Shown in pieces: positions 34,946-44,259 of a stretch of 64,000 nt of DNA. The stretch's first letter is position 1, and every line of letters starts with the position of its first letter. A program made the position numbers and the translations under genes. Where the stretch lies: contig JACQYB010000044.1 in NCBI GenBank assembly GCA_016208415.1, positions 1 through 64,000 on the forward strand, read 5' to 3'. Source of the DNA: Betaproteobacteria bacterium (lineage in GTDB: Bacteria; Pseudomonadota; Gammaproteobacteria; Burkholderiales; Rhodocyclaceae). The notes beneath the pieces are model-generated. The model was given only the letters and a program-made list of their open reading frames with translations. It had not been told where the DNA came from and did not search any database.

Positions 34946-35572
34946 ATGTATCACGGTGAGAGATTCAACGGTTACAGCCACCTTGTCGGCACGCTGCTGG
35001 CGCTGTCCGGCGCGGTCGTGCTGGTGGTGTCGGGCGCGTTGCGCGCCGACGTCTGGAAGGTGGTGAGTTTTTCGATCTACGGCGCGAGCCTGGTGCTGCT
35101 CTACGCCATCTCCACCCTGTACCACAGCACCCGCGGCCGTCCCAAGCGCTTTTTCCGCCAGCTCGACCACAATGCCATCTACCTGCTGATCGCCGGCACG
35201 TACACGCCGTTCACCCTGGTGACGCTGCGCGGGCCGTGGGGCTGGACGCTGTTCGGCATCGTCTGGGGGCTGGCGGCGCTGGGGATGCTTCAGGAGGTGC
35301 TGCTGGGCAAGAAGACGCGGATCATTTCGCTGTCGATCTACGTCCTGATGGGGTGGATCGCCCTGGTCGCCGTGGTTCCGCTGATGGACGCCCTGTCGCC
35401 GGCGGGCTTCGCCTGGGTCGCGCTGGGCGGCGTGATCTACACCGTGGGCATCGTGTTCTACCTCTTCGACGAGCGATTCACCCACTGGCACGGCATCTGG
35501 CACCTGTTCGTGATCGGCGGCAGCGCCCTGCATTACTTCGCGATCCTCAAGTACGTGGCGTGGGCCGACTGA
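34946..35572 (+). CDS. trhA: Hemolysin III / TrhA family membrane protein
   Basis: 208 residues with seven predicted membrane helices. PAQR-type motifs: GERFNGYSHLVGTLLAL, YAISTLYHSTRGRPKRFFRQLDHNAIYLLIAGTYTPF and THWHGIWHLFVIGGSALHYFAIL. The conserved His/Asp residues likely bind a metal. Recent work on this family links it to membrane fluidity; haemolysis is an old label. AGAGG precedes the ATG. Confidence 0.9.
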   Translation: MYHGERFNGYSHLVGTLLALSGAVVLVVSGALRADVWKVVSFSIYGASLVLLYAISTLYHSTRGRPKRFFRQLDHNAIYLLIAGTYTPFTLVTLRGPWGWTLFGIVWGLAALGMLQEVLLGKKTRIISLSIYVLMGWIALVAVVPLMDALSPAGFAWVALGGVIYTVGIVFYLFDERFTHWHGIWHLFVIGGSALHYFAILKYVAWAD

Positions 35573-35617
35573 GCGCGCCCCGGACTTGAAGCGCCTCGGC
35601 CCCCACCCGCGCAGATC

Positions 35618-37327
35618 ATGGCCCGCGAAAACAGCCGCATCCGCAAGCCCGTGGCGCCGGAGACCTGCGCCGAGATCCGCGCCCTGTTGGGCCGCGGGCC
35701 GTTGCGCCGCGAGTTGCTGATCGAATACCTGCACCGCATCCAGGACCGCCACGGCCATCTCTCCGCGGCGCACCTGGCGGCGCTGGCGGTGGAGATGAAG
35801 CTGGCCCGGGCCGAGGTGTTCGAGGTGGCGAGCTTCTACCACCACTTCGATGTGGTGCGCGAGGGCGAAACGGCGCCGCCGCGGCTCACCGTGCGGGTGT
35901 GCGATTCCGTGGCCTGCGAGATGGCCGGGGCGCATGACCTGCTGGCCCGCCTGCGCCAGATGCTCGGCCCGGCGGTGCGGGTGCAGGCCGTGCCCTGCGT
36001 CGGGCGCTGCGACTGCGCGCCGGTGGCGGTGGTCGGGCGCAACCCCGTGGGCCGCGCCAACCCGGAGGCGGTGCGCGCGGCGGTGGGGGAAGGGCGCTTC
36101 GAGGACGCCATCCCGGCCGCCGCGACGGGCTTCGACGCCTACGTCGCCGCCGGCGGCTACCGCCTGTACCAGGACTGCCTGGCGGGGGCGCGCACCCCCG
36201 AGGCGGTGATGGCCGAACTGGAGCATTCCACCCTGCGCGGGCTGGGCGGCGCCGGCTTCCCGGCCGGGCGCAAGTGGCGCATCGTGCGCGCCCAGCCGGC
36301 ACCGCGGCTGCTGGCGGTGAACATCGACGAAGGCGAGCCGGGCACCTTCAAGGATCGGTTCTACCTGGAGCGCGACCCCCACCGCTTCCTGGAAGGCGCG
36401 CTCATCGCCGCCTGGGCGGTGGGTTGCGAGGCCATCTTCCTCTACCTGCGCGACGAATACGCCGGCTGCCGGGCGCTGCTGGAACGGGAACTGGCGCGGC
36501 TGCGCGCCGCCCTCCCGGCGGCGGTGCCCATCGAACTGCGCCGCGGCGCGGGCGCCTATATCTGCGGCGAGGAGTCGGCCATGATCGAGTCCATCGAGGG
36601 CAAGCGTGGCGCACCAAGGCTGCGCCCGCCCTACGTGGCCGAGGCGGGCCTGTTCGGCCGCCCGACGCTGGAGCACAACCTGGAGACCCTGCACTGGGTG
36701 CGGGACATCCTGGAGCGCGGCGCCGAGTGGTTCGCCGGCCAGGGGCGCCACGGCCGCAAGGGGCTGCGCTCCTTCTCGGTGAGCGGGCGGGTGGCGCGCC
36801 CGGGGGTGCATGTGGCGCCGGCGGGCATCACGCTGCGCGAGCTGACCGCCGAGCACTGCGGCGGCATGGCGCCGGGGCACGAACTGTACGGCTACTTTCC
36901 GGGCGGCGCCTCGGGGGGCATCCTGCCGGCGAGCCTGGCGGACCTGCCGCTGGACTTCGACACCCTGCAGCCCCACGGCTGCTTCATCGGCTCGGCGGCC
37001 ATCATCGTGCTGTCGCAGCACGACACGGCCCGGGCGGCGGCGCTCAACGCCATGCGCTTCTTTGCCCGCGAGTCCTGCGGCAAGTGCACGCCCTGCCGCG
37101 TCGGCACGGCCAAGGCGGTGGCGCTGATGGAGCAGCCGGAGTGGGATGTGGCCCTGCTGCGGGAACTGTCGCAGACCATGATGGACGCGTCCGTCTGCGG
37201 CCTGGGCCAGGCGGCGCCCAATCCGCTGCTGTCGGCGATGCGCCACTTCCCGGATGAATTCGACCCGGGCGGCGCGCGCCTGCCCTGTGCGCCGGCGTCC
37301 GGCACGGGTGGGGAGACGAAGGCATGA
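35618..37327 (+). CDS. Formate dehydrogenase, fused gamma/beta (FdsG-FdsB, NuoE-NuoF-like) subunit
   Basis: 569 residues combining two proteins that are separate in most fds operons. Residues 1-155 are NuoE-like with a [2Fe-2S] set CDSVACEMA ... CVGRCDC. The rest is NuoF-like. It has the NADH/FMN loops LGGAGFPAGRKW and NIDEGEPGTFKDR, the GAGAYICGEESAMIESIEG motif, and a [4Fe-4S] set ESCGKCTPCR (Cys near 487) plus the late DASVCGLG. It passes electrons from the molybdenum subunit to NAD+. It overlaps the next gene by four bases (ATGA). Confidence 0.92.
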   Translation: MARENSRIRKPVAPETCAEIRALLGRGPLRRELLIEYLHRIQDRHGHLSAAHLAALAVEMKLARAEVFEVASFYHHFDVVREGETAPPRLTVRVCDSVACEMAGAHDLLARLRQMLGPAVRVQAVPCVGRCDCAPVAVVGRNPVGRANPEAVRAAVGEGRFEDAIPAAATGFDAYVAAGGYRLYQDCLAGARTPEAVMAELEHSTLRGLGGAGFPAGRKWRIVRAQPAPRLLAVNIDEGEPGTFKDRFYLERDPHRFLEGALIAAWAVGCEAIFLYLRDEYAGCRALLERELARLRAALPAAVPIELRRGAGAYICGEESAMIESIEGKRGAPRLRPPYVAEAGLFGRPTLEHNLETLHWVRDILERGAEWFAGQGRHGRKGLRSFSVSGRVARPGVHVAPAGITLRELTAEHCGGMAPGHELYGYFPGGASGGILPASLADLPLDFDTLQPHGCFIGSAAIIVLSQHDTARAAALNAMRFFARESCGKCTPCRVGTAKAVALMEQPEWDVALLRELSQTMMDASVCGLGQAAPNPLLSAMRHFPDEFDPGGARLPCAPASGTGGETKA

Positions 37328-40176
37328 GCGCGGGCGCGGACGACCGGGCCATTCCCTTCACCCTCGACGGCCAAGAACTGCTGGCGCGGCCCGGCGAGAC
37401 CATCTTCGAGGCGGCGCGGCGCCACGGCACGGTGCTGCCGCACCTGTGCCATCGCAGCGGCATGCGCGCCGACGGCAACTGCCGCGCCTGCATGGTGGAG
37501 ATCGAGGGCGAGCGCGTGCTGGCACCGTCGTGCTGCCGTGCCGTGGCGCCCGGAATGCAGGTGCGGGCCGAGAGCGATCGCGCCCGGGCGGCGCAGAAGA
37601 TGGTGCTGGAACTGCTGCTGTCCGACCTGCCGGAGTCGGTGCAGGATGAGGTGGTCCGCGGTGACGGCAACGCCAGGCTGCCGAAGGCGAAGTCCCGGGT
37701 GGAACTGTGGAGCCGGCGCCTGGGCGTGGGCGCTCCGCGCTTCGCGCCGCGGCCGCGGGTAGCCACGGACACGTCCCACCCCGCCATCGCCGTGGACCTC
37801 AACGCCTGTATCCAGTGCACCCGCTGCCTGCGCGCCTGCCGCGAGGTGCAGGCCAACGACGTCATCGGCTACGCGTTGCGCGGCGCCCGCTCGGAGATCG
37901 TGTTCGACTTCGGCGACCCCATGGGGGCGAGTTCCTGCGTGGGCTGCGGGGAGTGCGTGGAGGCCTGCCCCACCGGCGCCCTGCTGGCCAGGTGCACGGC
38001 GGGCGTGACGGCGGACCGGACGGTGGATTCCCTGTGCCCCTACTGCGGCGTGGGCTGCCAGGTGCGCTACCACGTGGCCGGGGAGCGCATCGTCGAGGTG
38101 ACGGGACGCAAGGGGGCGGCCAACCAGGGGCGGCTGTGCGTCAAGGGCCGTTTCGGCTTCGACTATCCGCGCCATAAACACCGTCTGACGGTGCCGCTGG
38201 TGCGCCGCGAGGGGGTGCCGAAGGCGGCGTCCCTGGGCATCGACCCGGCCGATCCCTGCGCGCCCACCGCCGAGTGGCCACAGGGCGCCTTCCGCGAGGC
38301 GAACTGGGAGGAGGCCATGGAACAGGCCGCCGGCGGGCTCAAACGTGTGGGCGCGGGCTTGCCCGCGATTGCGGCGACGGATGTCGCGGGCAAGCCCGCT
38401 GCCACAGCCGGGGCCCTGGCCGGCTTCGGCTCCGCCAAGGGCAGCAACGAGGAGGCCTACCTGTTCCAGAAGCTGGTGCGGGTGGGCTTCGGCACCAACA
38501 ACGTGGATCACTGCACCCGCCTGTGCCATGCCTCCAGCGTGGCGGCGCTGCTGGAGGGGATCGGCTCGGGGGCGGTGTCCAACCCGGTGGGCGACGTGCA
38601 GTTCGCCGACGTCATCCTGGTCATCGGCGCCAACCCGACGGTGAACCACCCGGTGGCGGCCACCTTCATGAAGAACGCGGCGCGGCGCGGCGCCACCCTC
38701 ATCGTCATGGACCCGCGGGAGACGGACCTGGCGCGCCACGCCACCCACCATGTCCAGTTCCGCGCCGACACCGACGTGGCGCTGCTCAACGCCATGATGA
38801 ACGTGATCGTCACCGAGGGGCTGGTGGACCAGCGCTTCATCGCCGGGCGCACCGCGGGCTTCGAGGCGCTGCGCGACAACCTGCGCTTCTTCCCGCCCGA
38901 GGAGATGGCCGCCCTCTGCGGCGTCGACGCCGAAACCATCCGCACCGTGGCGCGGCGCTACGCCACCTCGCGGGCCTCCATGATCTTCTGGGGCATGGGC
39001 ATCTCCCAGCACGTGCATGGCACGGACAACGCCCGCTGCCTCATCGCCCTGGCGCTGATGACCGGGCAGATCGGCCGCCCCGGCACCGGCCTGCACCCGC
39101 TGCGCGGCCAGAACAACGTGCAGGGCGCCTCCGACGCCGGGCTCATTCCCATGATGTTCCCCGACTACCAGCGGGTGGACGATGGCCCCGCCCGCGCCCG
39201 CATGGAAACCCTGTGGAACCTGCCCCCGGGGAGCCTGGACGCGAAGCCGGGCCTGACGGTGGTGGAGATCCTCAACGCCGCGCGGCACGGCGACATTCGC
39301 GGCATGTACATCATGGGCGAGAACCCGGCCATGTCCGACCCGGACCTCAACCACGCGCGCGCCGCCCTGGCAGCCCTGGAGCATCTGGTGGTGCAGGACA
39401 TCTTCCTCACCGAAACCGCCATGTTCGCCGACGTGGTGCTGCCGGCCTCCGCCTTCGCCGAGAAGAGCGGCAGCTTCACCAACACCGACCGCATGGTGCA
39501 GATGGGGCGCGCCGCCATCCCCCTGCCCGGCCAGGCGCGGCAGGATTTATGGATCATCATTGAGATGGCCCGCCGCCTTGGCCTGGACTGGGCCTACGAC
39601 GGCCCCGGCGCGGTGTTCGAGGAGATGCGCCGCGCCATGCCGTCGATTGCCGGCATCTCCTGGGAACGGCTGGAGCGCGAGGGCAGCGTCACCCAACCCT
39701 GCGTGGCGGAAGGTGCGCCCTCCAGGCCGGTGCTGTTCCAGCAGGCATTCCCCACCGCCGACGGACGCGGGCGCTTCGTGCCGGCCCGGTTCCTGCGCGC
39801 CGACGAACTGCCCGACGACGAGTATCCGTTCGTGCTCATCACCGGGCGCGAGCTGGAGCACTGGCACACCGGCGCCATGACGCGCCGCTCCGCGGTGCTC
39901 GACGCGCTGCGGCCCGGACCCACGGTGGATGTGCATCCCGACGATCTGCGCGCCCACGGCCTTCGCTCCGGCGACCCCATCGCCTTGGTGACCCGCCGCG
40001 GCACGCTCACCGCCCGCGCCCGCGCCGAGCCGGGTCTGGCGCCCGGCACGGTGTTCATGGCCTTCTGCTACGCGGAGGCGGCGGCCAACCTGCTCACCAA
40101 TCCGGCGCTGGACCCCTTCGGCAAGATCCCGGAGTTCAAGTATTGCGCGGTGCGGCTGGGTCCTGTCCCGGCGTGA
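37324..40176 (+). CDS. fdsA: NAD-type formate dehydrogenase, molybdopterin alpha subunit, with in-frame REPIN
   Basis: 950 residues. An N-terminal [2Fe-2S] domain (CHRSGMRADGNCRACMVEI) is followed by two [4Fe-4S] motifs (CIQCTRCLRACRE, CVGCGECVEACPTGAL) and the molybdopterin-domain cluster CPYCGVGCQV. The active-site ligand is Cys401 in HCTRLCHASSV (selenocysteine in some relatives; here TGC). Residues about 342-361 (RVGAGLPAIAATDVAGKPAA) are encoded by the REPIN at 38347-38405 and interrupt GGLK...GALAGFGSAKGSNEEAYL. The enzyme oxidises formate to CO2. The chaperone genes fdsC and fdsD do not follow. Confidence 0.94.
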   Translation: MSAGADDRAIPFTLDGQELLARPGETIFEAARRHGTVLPHLCHRSGMRADGNCRACMVEIEGERVLAPSCCRAVAPGMQVRAESDRARAAQKMVLELLLSDLPESVQDEVVRGDGNARLPKAKSRVELWSRRLGVGAPRFAPRPRVATDTSHPAIAVDLNACIQCTRCLRACREVQANDVIGYALRGARSEIVFDFGDPMGASSCVGCGECVEACPTGALLARCTAGVTADRTVDSLCPYCGVGCQVRYHVAGERIVEVTGRKGAANQGRLCVKGRFGFDYPRHKHRLTVPLVRREGVPKAASLGIDPADPCAPTAEWPQGAFREANWEEAMEQAAGGLKRVGAGLPAIAATDVAGKPAATAGALAGFGSAKGSNEEAYLFQKLVRVGFGTNNVDHCTRLCHASSVAALLEGIGSGAVSNPVGDVQFADVILVIGANPTVNHPVAATFMKNAARRGATLIVMDPRETDLARHATHHVQFRADTDVALLNAMMNVIVTEGLVDQRFIAGRTAGFEALRDNLRFFPPEEMAALCGVDAETIRTVARRYATSRASMIFWGMGISQHVHGTDNARCLIALALMTGQIGRPGTGLHPLRGQNNVQGASDAGLIPMMFPDYQRVDDGPARARMETLWNLPPGSLDAKPGLTVVEILNAARHGDIRGMYIMGENPAMSDPDLNHARAALAALEHLVVQDIFLTETAMFADVVLPASAFAEKSGSFTNTDRMVQMGRAAIPLPGQARQDLWIIIEMARRLGLDWAYDGPGAVFEEMRRAMPSIAGISWERLEREGSVTQPCVAEGAPSRPVLFQQAFPTADGRGRFVPARFLRADELPDDEYPFVLITGRELEHWHTGAMTRRSAVLDALRPGPTVDVHPDDLRAHGLRSGDPIALVTRRGTLTARARAEPGLAPGTVFMAFCYAEAAANLLTNPALDPFGKIPEFKYCAVRLGPVPA
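38347..38405. repeat. REPIN-like inverted repeat translated inside fdsA
   Basis: 59 bp with arms GTGGGCGCGGGCTTGCCCGC and, mirrored, GTGGCAGCGGGCTTGCCCGC. It keeps the fdsA frame open across its whole length. The flanking coding sequence is normal on both sides. Confidence 0.9.
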
Positions 40177-40333
40177 GGCGACGGCTCCGCGTATTTCCGG
40201 CCGCTCCGATCTCGACTACATCGGAAGGCGTAGCGCCCGTTACCCCTCCGAAGGGTGGCGTTAAACTCGCAGGACGGAGACAATATGATCTCCGGCGCCA
40301 AGAAGGTCGTCGGCACGATCGCGAGGGGGGTGT

Positions 40334-41242
40334 ATGGGAACGAGTCTGCGGGTTGTCGCGCCGCGCTGCGCAAGGCTGCTGGTTGGGCTGGTGGCGGGGC
40401 TTGCCGCGTACCACGCCCAGGCGCTGGAGCTTCTCGTGCCGGCTTACTTCCGTTCCGACTGGACCCCCAACTACTGGGCCAACCTCACGGCCTCCGCCCC
40501 CAGCGCCAGCATCTGGGCCGTGTTCAACCCCGGCAACGGCCCGGGCGGCAGTGCCGATGCCACCTATCAGTCAGCCATCGGCAGCTTCAACAGTGCCGGC
40601 GGGCACACGGTGGGCTATGTCTTCACCAGCTACGGGAGTCGCAACATCGCCGACGTCAAGCAGGACGTGGACCGCTACCTCAGCTATTACGGCCCGACCA
40701 ATCTGAGCGGCTTCTTCGTCGACGAAATGGCCTACGACAACAACAGCGCCCATTTCGCCTACTACAACGAGATCTACGGCTACATCAAGACGCAAAGCAG
40801 CGGCTACCGGGTGTTCGGCAACCCGGGCCAGAATACCCTGGTGAATTACGCCAGCTATGCCGACACGCTGGTCACCTTCGACAGCAACACCGGCTACCCC
40901 GGCTTCACGCCGGACGCCTGGAACGCCGGCTATTCCGCTGATCATTTCGCTCACCTGGCGTACGGCGTTGCCGACTCCGCCACCATGACCAGCTACATCG
41001 ACCTGGCGGTGGCGCGCAATGCCGGCTTCGTCTATTTCACCGACGATCCCGGCAGTCCAGTTCCTACCGAGAACAACCCCTGGGATACCCTGCCCAGCTA
41101 CTGGAACGCCGAGGTGGCCTACGTGGCCGCCGTGCCCGAACCCCACGAATACGCCCTGATGCTGGCCGGGATTCCCCTGGCCGCGTGGGCGGCGCGGCGG
41201 CGCCGGCGGCACGCGGTTCCGGCACCCTGCGCTGCGGCGTAA
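40334..41242 (+). CDS. PEP-CTERM sorted protein with spherulin-4 domain
   Basis: 302 residues. A signal peptide (LLVGLVAGLAAYHAQA) is followed by a spherulin-4-like domain: LLVPAYFRSDWTPNYWANLTAS, WAVFNPGNGPG, VGYVFTSYGSRNIADVKQDVDRYLSYY, GFFVDEMAYDN and VFGNPGQNT. The C-terminus is a textbook PEP-CTERM tag: AVPEPHEYALMLAGI, a hydrophobic helix and AARRRRR. Such proteins are cut by exosortase and released to the surface or biofilm matrix. Spherulin-4 relatives are thought to be glycoside hydrolases of exopolysaccharide. No exosortase or EPS gene is in the window. Confidence 0.88.
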   Translation: MGTSLRVVAPRCARLLVGLVAGLAAYHAQALELLVPAYFRSDWTPNYWANLTASAPSASIWAVFNPGNGPGGSADATYQSAIGSFNSAGGHTVGYVFTSYGSRNIADVKQDVDRYLSYYGPTNLSGFFVDEMAYDNNSAHFAYYNEIYGYIKTQSSGYRVFGNPGQNTLVNYASYADTLVTFDSNTGYPGFTPDAWNAGYSADHFAHLAYGVADSATMTSYIDLAVARNAGFVYFTDDPGSPVPTENNPWDTLPSYWNAEVAYVAAVPEPHEYALMLAGIPLAAWAARRRRRHAVPAPCAAA

Positions 41243-41278
41243 GGATGCCGGTGCCCGCCGGGAGGAGCTTCTCGGGCT

Positions 41279-41337
41279 GGGAAAGCGGGTTTGCCCGCGA
41301 TCGCGGCGGCTGAAATCGCGGGCAAGCCCGCTCCCAC
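41279..41337. repeat. REPIN-like inverted repeat
   Basis: 59 bp, left arm GGGAAAGCGGGTTTGCCCGC, right arm GCGGGCAAGCCCGCTCCCAC. It lies between the convergent ends of the spherulin gene and the sulfhydrylase gene, where it may separate the two transcripts. Confidence 0.88.
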
Positions 41338-41343
41338 GGGGCG

Positions 41344-42615
41344 TCAGGGCGCCGCCAGCGCCTGATCCAGATCCTCCAGGATGTCGTCGATGTGCTCGAT
41401 GCCGATGGACAGCCGCACCATGTCCTCGCTCACCCCCGCCCGGGCCATTTCCTCCGCCGAAAGCTGGCGGTGGGTGGTGCTGGCCGGGTGGCAGGCCAAG
41501 GACTTGCAATCACCGATGTTGACCAGCCGCGTGACCAGCTTCAGCGCATCCTGAAAGCGCCCGCCGGCGGTCATGCCGCCCTTGACCCCGAAGGTGAGGA
41601 TGCCCGAGGCGCGCCCGCCCATGTACTGCTGCACCAGGGCGTGGTCCGGGTGCTCGGGCAGGCCGGCGTAATTCACCCATTCCACTTTCGCATGGCCGCG
41701 CAGGAACTGCGCCACCTTCACCGCGTTGTCGCAGATGCGGTCCATGCGCAGCGCCAGCGTCTCCACGCCCTGCAGGATGAGGAAGGCGTTGAAGGGCGAG
41801 ATCGCCGCACCCATGTTGCGCAGCGGCACCACCCGCGCCCGGCCGATGAAGGCCGCGGCGCCCAGGGCTTCCGTATAGACCACCCCGTGGTAGGACACGT
41901 CCGGCTCGTTGAGGCGGCGGAAGCGCGCCTTGTGCTCGGCCCAGGGGAACTTGCCGCTGTCGACGATGATGCCGCCGATGCTGTTGCCGTGGCCGCCCAG
42001 GTACTTGGTGAGCGAATGCACCACGATGTCGGCGCCGTGCTCGAAGGGCCGGCACAGGTAGGGCGAGGGCACGGTGTTGTCGACGATCAGCGGGATGCCG
42101 TGGCGATGGGCGATGTCCGCCAGGCGTTCGAAATCGGTGATGTTGCCCAGGGGATTGCCCACCGACTCGCAGTAGATGGCCTTGGTGCGGCCGTCGATCA
42201 GACCCTCGAAGCCGCCCGGGTCGCGGTAGTCGGCGAAGCGCACGTCGATGCCGTACTGCGGCAGGGTATGGGCGAAGAGGTTGTAGGTGCCGCCGTAGAG
42301 GGTGCTGGCGGAGACGATGTTGTCACCGGCCTCGGCGATGGTCTGGATGGCATAGGTGATGGCCGCCTGGCCCGAGGCCAGCGCCAGCCCCGCGATCCCG
42401 CCTTCCAGCGCGGCGACGCGCTTCTCCAGCACGTCCTGGGTGGGGTTCATGATGCGGGTGTAGATGTTGCCCTGCACCTTCAGGTCGAACAGATCGGCGC
42501 CGTGCTGGGTGTCATCGAAGGCGTAGGACGTGGTCTGGTAGATGGGCACGGCCACCGCGCGGGTGGTGGGGTCGGGGGTGTAGCCGGCGTGGACGGCCAG
42601 GGTCTCGGGTCTCAT
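41344..42615 (-). CDS. metY: O-acetylhomoserine (thiol)-lyase / sulfhydrylase, MetY type
   Basis: 423 residues from the ATG at 42615. PLP enzyme of the Cys/Met metabolism family: [49 protein letters not shown], the PLP-lysine motif [35 protein letters not shown] and the C-terminal [17 protein letters not shown]. It makes homocysteine (or methionine) from O-acetylhomoserine and sulfide (or methanethiol). The upstream SDR gene is 191 bp away on the same strand; co-transcription is uncertain. Confidence 0.96.
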   Translation of the reverse strand: MRPETLAVHAGYTPDPTTRAVAVPIYQTTSYAFDDTQHGADLFDLKVQGNIYTRIMNPTQDVLEKRVAALEGGIAGLALASGQAAITYAIQTIAEAGDNIVSASTLYGGTYNLFAHTLPQYGIDVRFADYRDPGGFEGLIDGRTKAIYCESVGNPLGNITDFERLADIAHRHGIPLIVDNTVPSPYLCRPFEHGADIVVHSLTKYLGGHGNSIGGIIVDSGKFPWAEHKARFRRLNEPDVSYHGVVYTEALGAAAFIGRARVVPLRNMGAAISPFNAFLILQGVETLALRMDRICDNAVKVAQFLRGHAKVEWVNYAGLPEHPDHALVQQYMGGRASGILTFGVKGGMTAGGRFQDALKLVTRLVNIGDCKSLACHPASTTHRQLSAEEMARAGVSEDMVRLSIGIEHIDDILEDLDQALAAP

Positions 42616-42806
42616 GGTGCGGGGGGCCTCGTCGGTGTCGGGAGCAGTCAGTCTAGCGTGAGCCACGCGCTGCGGTAGCGGGATTCGGCGCGCCGGGAGG
42701 GGATGAGCAGCGGTCCCGCCGCACACCGGGCACGACGACCGTACCGCGATGCGTCGCGCTCCAGGGCCTTGGTGGCGCGGGTTTGTCCCTCGCCCTGTCT
42801 TTGTAC

Positions 42807-43553
42807 CTACCAGGGGATCGGTTGCCGGTCGCGGAAGAAACCGCCGGTGGGGCCATCCTCCGCCAGGGTGGCGAGCCATACCGCGGTGTCGGCGCCCTCT
42901 TGCACGGAGCGGGTGGCGTTTGGCCCGCCCATGTCGGTACGCACCCAGCCGGGGCACATGGAGTTGACCTTGAAATCGCCGTCGGCCAGTTCCCGGGCCA
43001 GGATGCGCGTCGCGGCATTCAGGGCGGTCTTGGAAATCCGGTAGGCCGGCGCGCCTGCCTGCATGTCGGACAACTGCCCCATGCCGCTGGAGAGATTGAC
43101 GATGCGCCCGTAGCCCCCGGCGCGCATCAGCGGCAACAGCGCCCGCGCAACGCGCAGGACGCCGAACAGGTTGGTATCCAGGGTGCGCTGGAGCACGTCC
43201 AGCGGCAGGTTCTCCAGTGGCGTGTCCCAGCCGTCGATGGCGATGCCGGCGTTGTTGACCAGCACGTCGCAACGCCCGTGGGCATGGCGCAGCCAGTCGG
43301 CAAAGGCGGCCACGCTGGCGTCGCGGGCCACGTCGAGGACGTGGAAGGCCGGCGACAGGCCCTCGGCACACAACGCGGCAACGACGGCCTCGCCCTTTTC
43401 CGCGTCCCGCGCGGTGAGCACAACATCCAGCCCCCCTTTCAGGAGTTGGCGCGCCACCTCCCGGCCGATGCCACGGTTGGCGCCGGTGACGATGGCGAGC
43501 GGTGCGCGCTGGGCGCTCGCCCCATGCATGCCACCGATCATTGCGCCGGTCAT
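42807..43553 (-). CDS. Short-chain dehydrogenase/reductase, carbonyl reductase-like
   Basis: 248 residues from the ATG at 43553. The NADP site TGANRGIGREVARQL, the NNAGIAIDG motif and the catalytic set Ser (NLSSGMGQLSD), Tyr/Lys (YRISKTALNA) are intact. The sequence resembles carbonyl-reductase-like SDRs (LVNNAGIAIDGWDTPLENLPLDVLQRTLDTNLFG ... GGPNATRSVQEGADTAVWLATL). The substrate is unknown. A longer upstream frame contains low-complexity sequence only and was not used. Confidence 0.92.
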   Translation of the reverse strand: MTGAMIGGMHGASAQRAPLAIVTGANRGIGREVARQLLKGGLDVVLTARDAEKGEAVVAALCAEGLSPAFHVLDVARDASVAAFADWLRHAHGRCDVLVNNAGIAIDGWDTPLENLPLDVLQRTLDTNLFGVLRVARALLPLMRAGGYGRIVNLSSGMGQLSDMQAGAPAYRISKTALNAATRILARELADGDFKVNSMCPGWVRTDMGGPNATRSVQEGADTAVWLATLAEDGPTGGFFRDRQPIPW

Positions 43554-44259
43554 TTGCTTGCCTCCGGATCCCGAAGCGCTTTGGATCCCGATTCGAAGTG
43601 GCGACGGCTCACCACCAGCATCCTTCCCGGCGCGGATTCGAACCTGCAATGCATGGCTGTCCCCCCTGTTGTGGTCGGTGTGTGGGCTGTCGTCTTCCAG
43701 GCGGCCGCAAAAAAAAAGAGCCGCACGGGCGGGAAAGGTTCCAGGCGGGAGCGGGACGCACCCGGCGGATCGCTCCCGTGCGCAACGCCACAGCGGCGCA
43801 TCATGCAGGCGCAATGAAACACAACATCCTTCAATGCGGCGATGGGAGATCACCCCGATGGCTGACCGTGAACCGGGCCCGTCATTGCGGGAAATTCCCC
43901 CTGGGTGGCAGACCTCCCGGTGTTTCAGGGACTTGTTGATCTGGCACTGGAATCGGGCCAGGCGTGAACTACATCACGGCATTAGTCCTTTTGGCTGATT
44001 GCGGGGGGTGGTGGGAGGTTCGAAAATGAATACCGCTTGTGTGAAACCGCGTCACCCGTGGCATGCCATTGTGTCGCGGAGCGTGCGCCCCGTTCGGGCG
44101 AGGGCCAGCCAGACCGGAGTGGGTCGCTGCCTGGGGCCCGCGTGGTCAAGGGGCGTCACGGCGAATGGTTGCCAGGCTCGTCGCGGTTACCGGTTGCCCC
44201 GCACGAGGTGGCGGCAAGAGCGGCTGCATTGACGGATCCATTTGATACGGAGGCAGGTC
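43554..44259. other. 706-bp intergenic region, no gene seen
   Basis: This lies between the divergent SDR and RTX genes. It contains a run of nine A (43709-43717). Read on the minus strand this is a T-run following a GC-rich stretch (CCGCCCGTGCGGCTC), possibly a weak terminator. The part nearer 44000 is less GC-rich than the genes around it and may hold the RTX promoter. No family could be assigned to open frames here. Confidence 0.5.

Noticed and set aside
38521-38530. Selenocysteine formate dehydrogenase
   Set aside because: The active-site codon is TGC (Cys401); no in-frame TGA is present.
43900-44259. Riboswitch or regulatory RNA ahead of the RTX gene
   Set aside because: Several short GC hairpins are possible but none matches a riboswitch core I could recognise.
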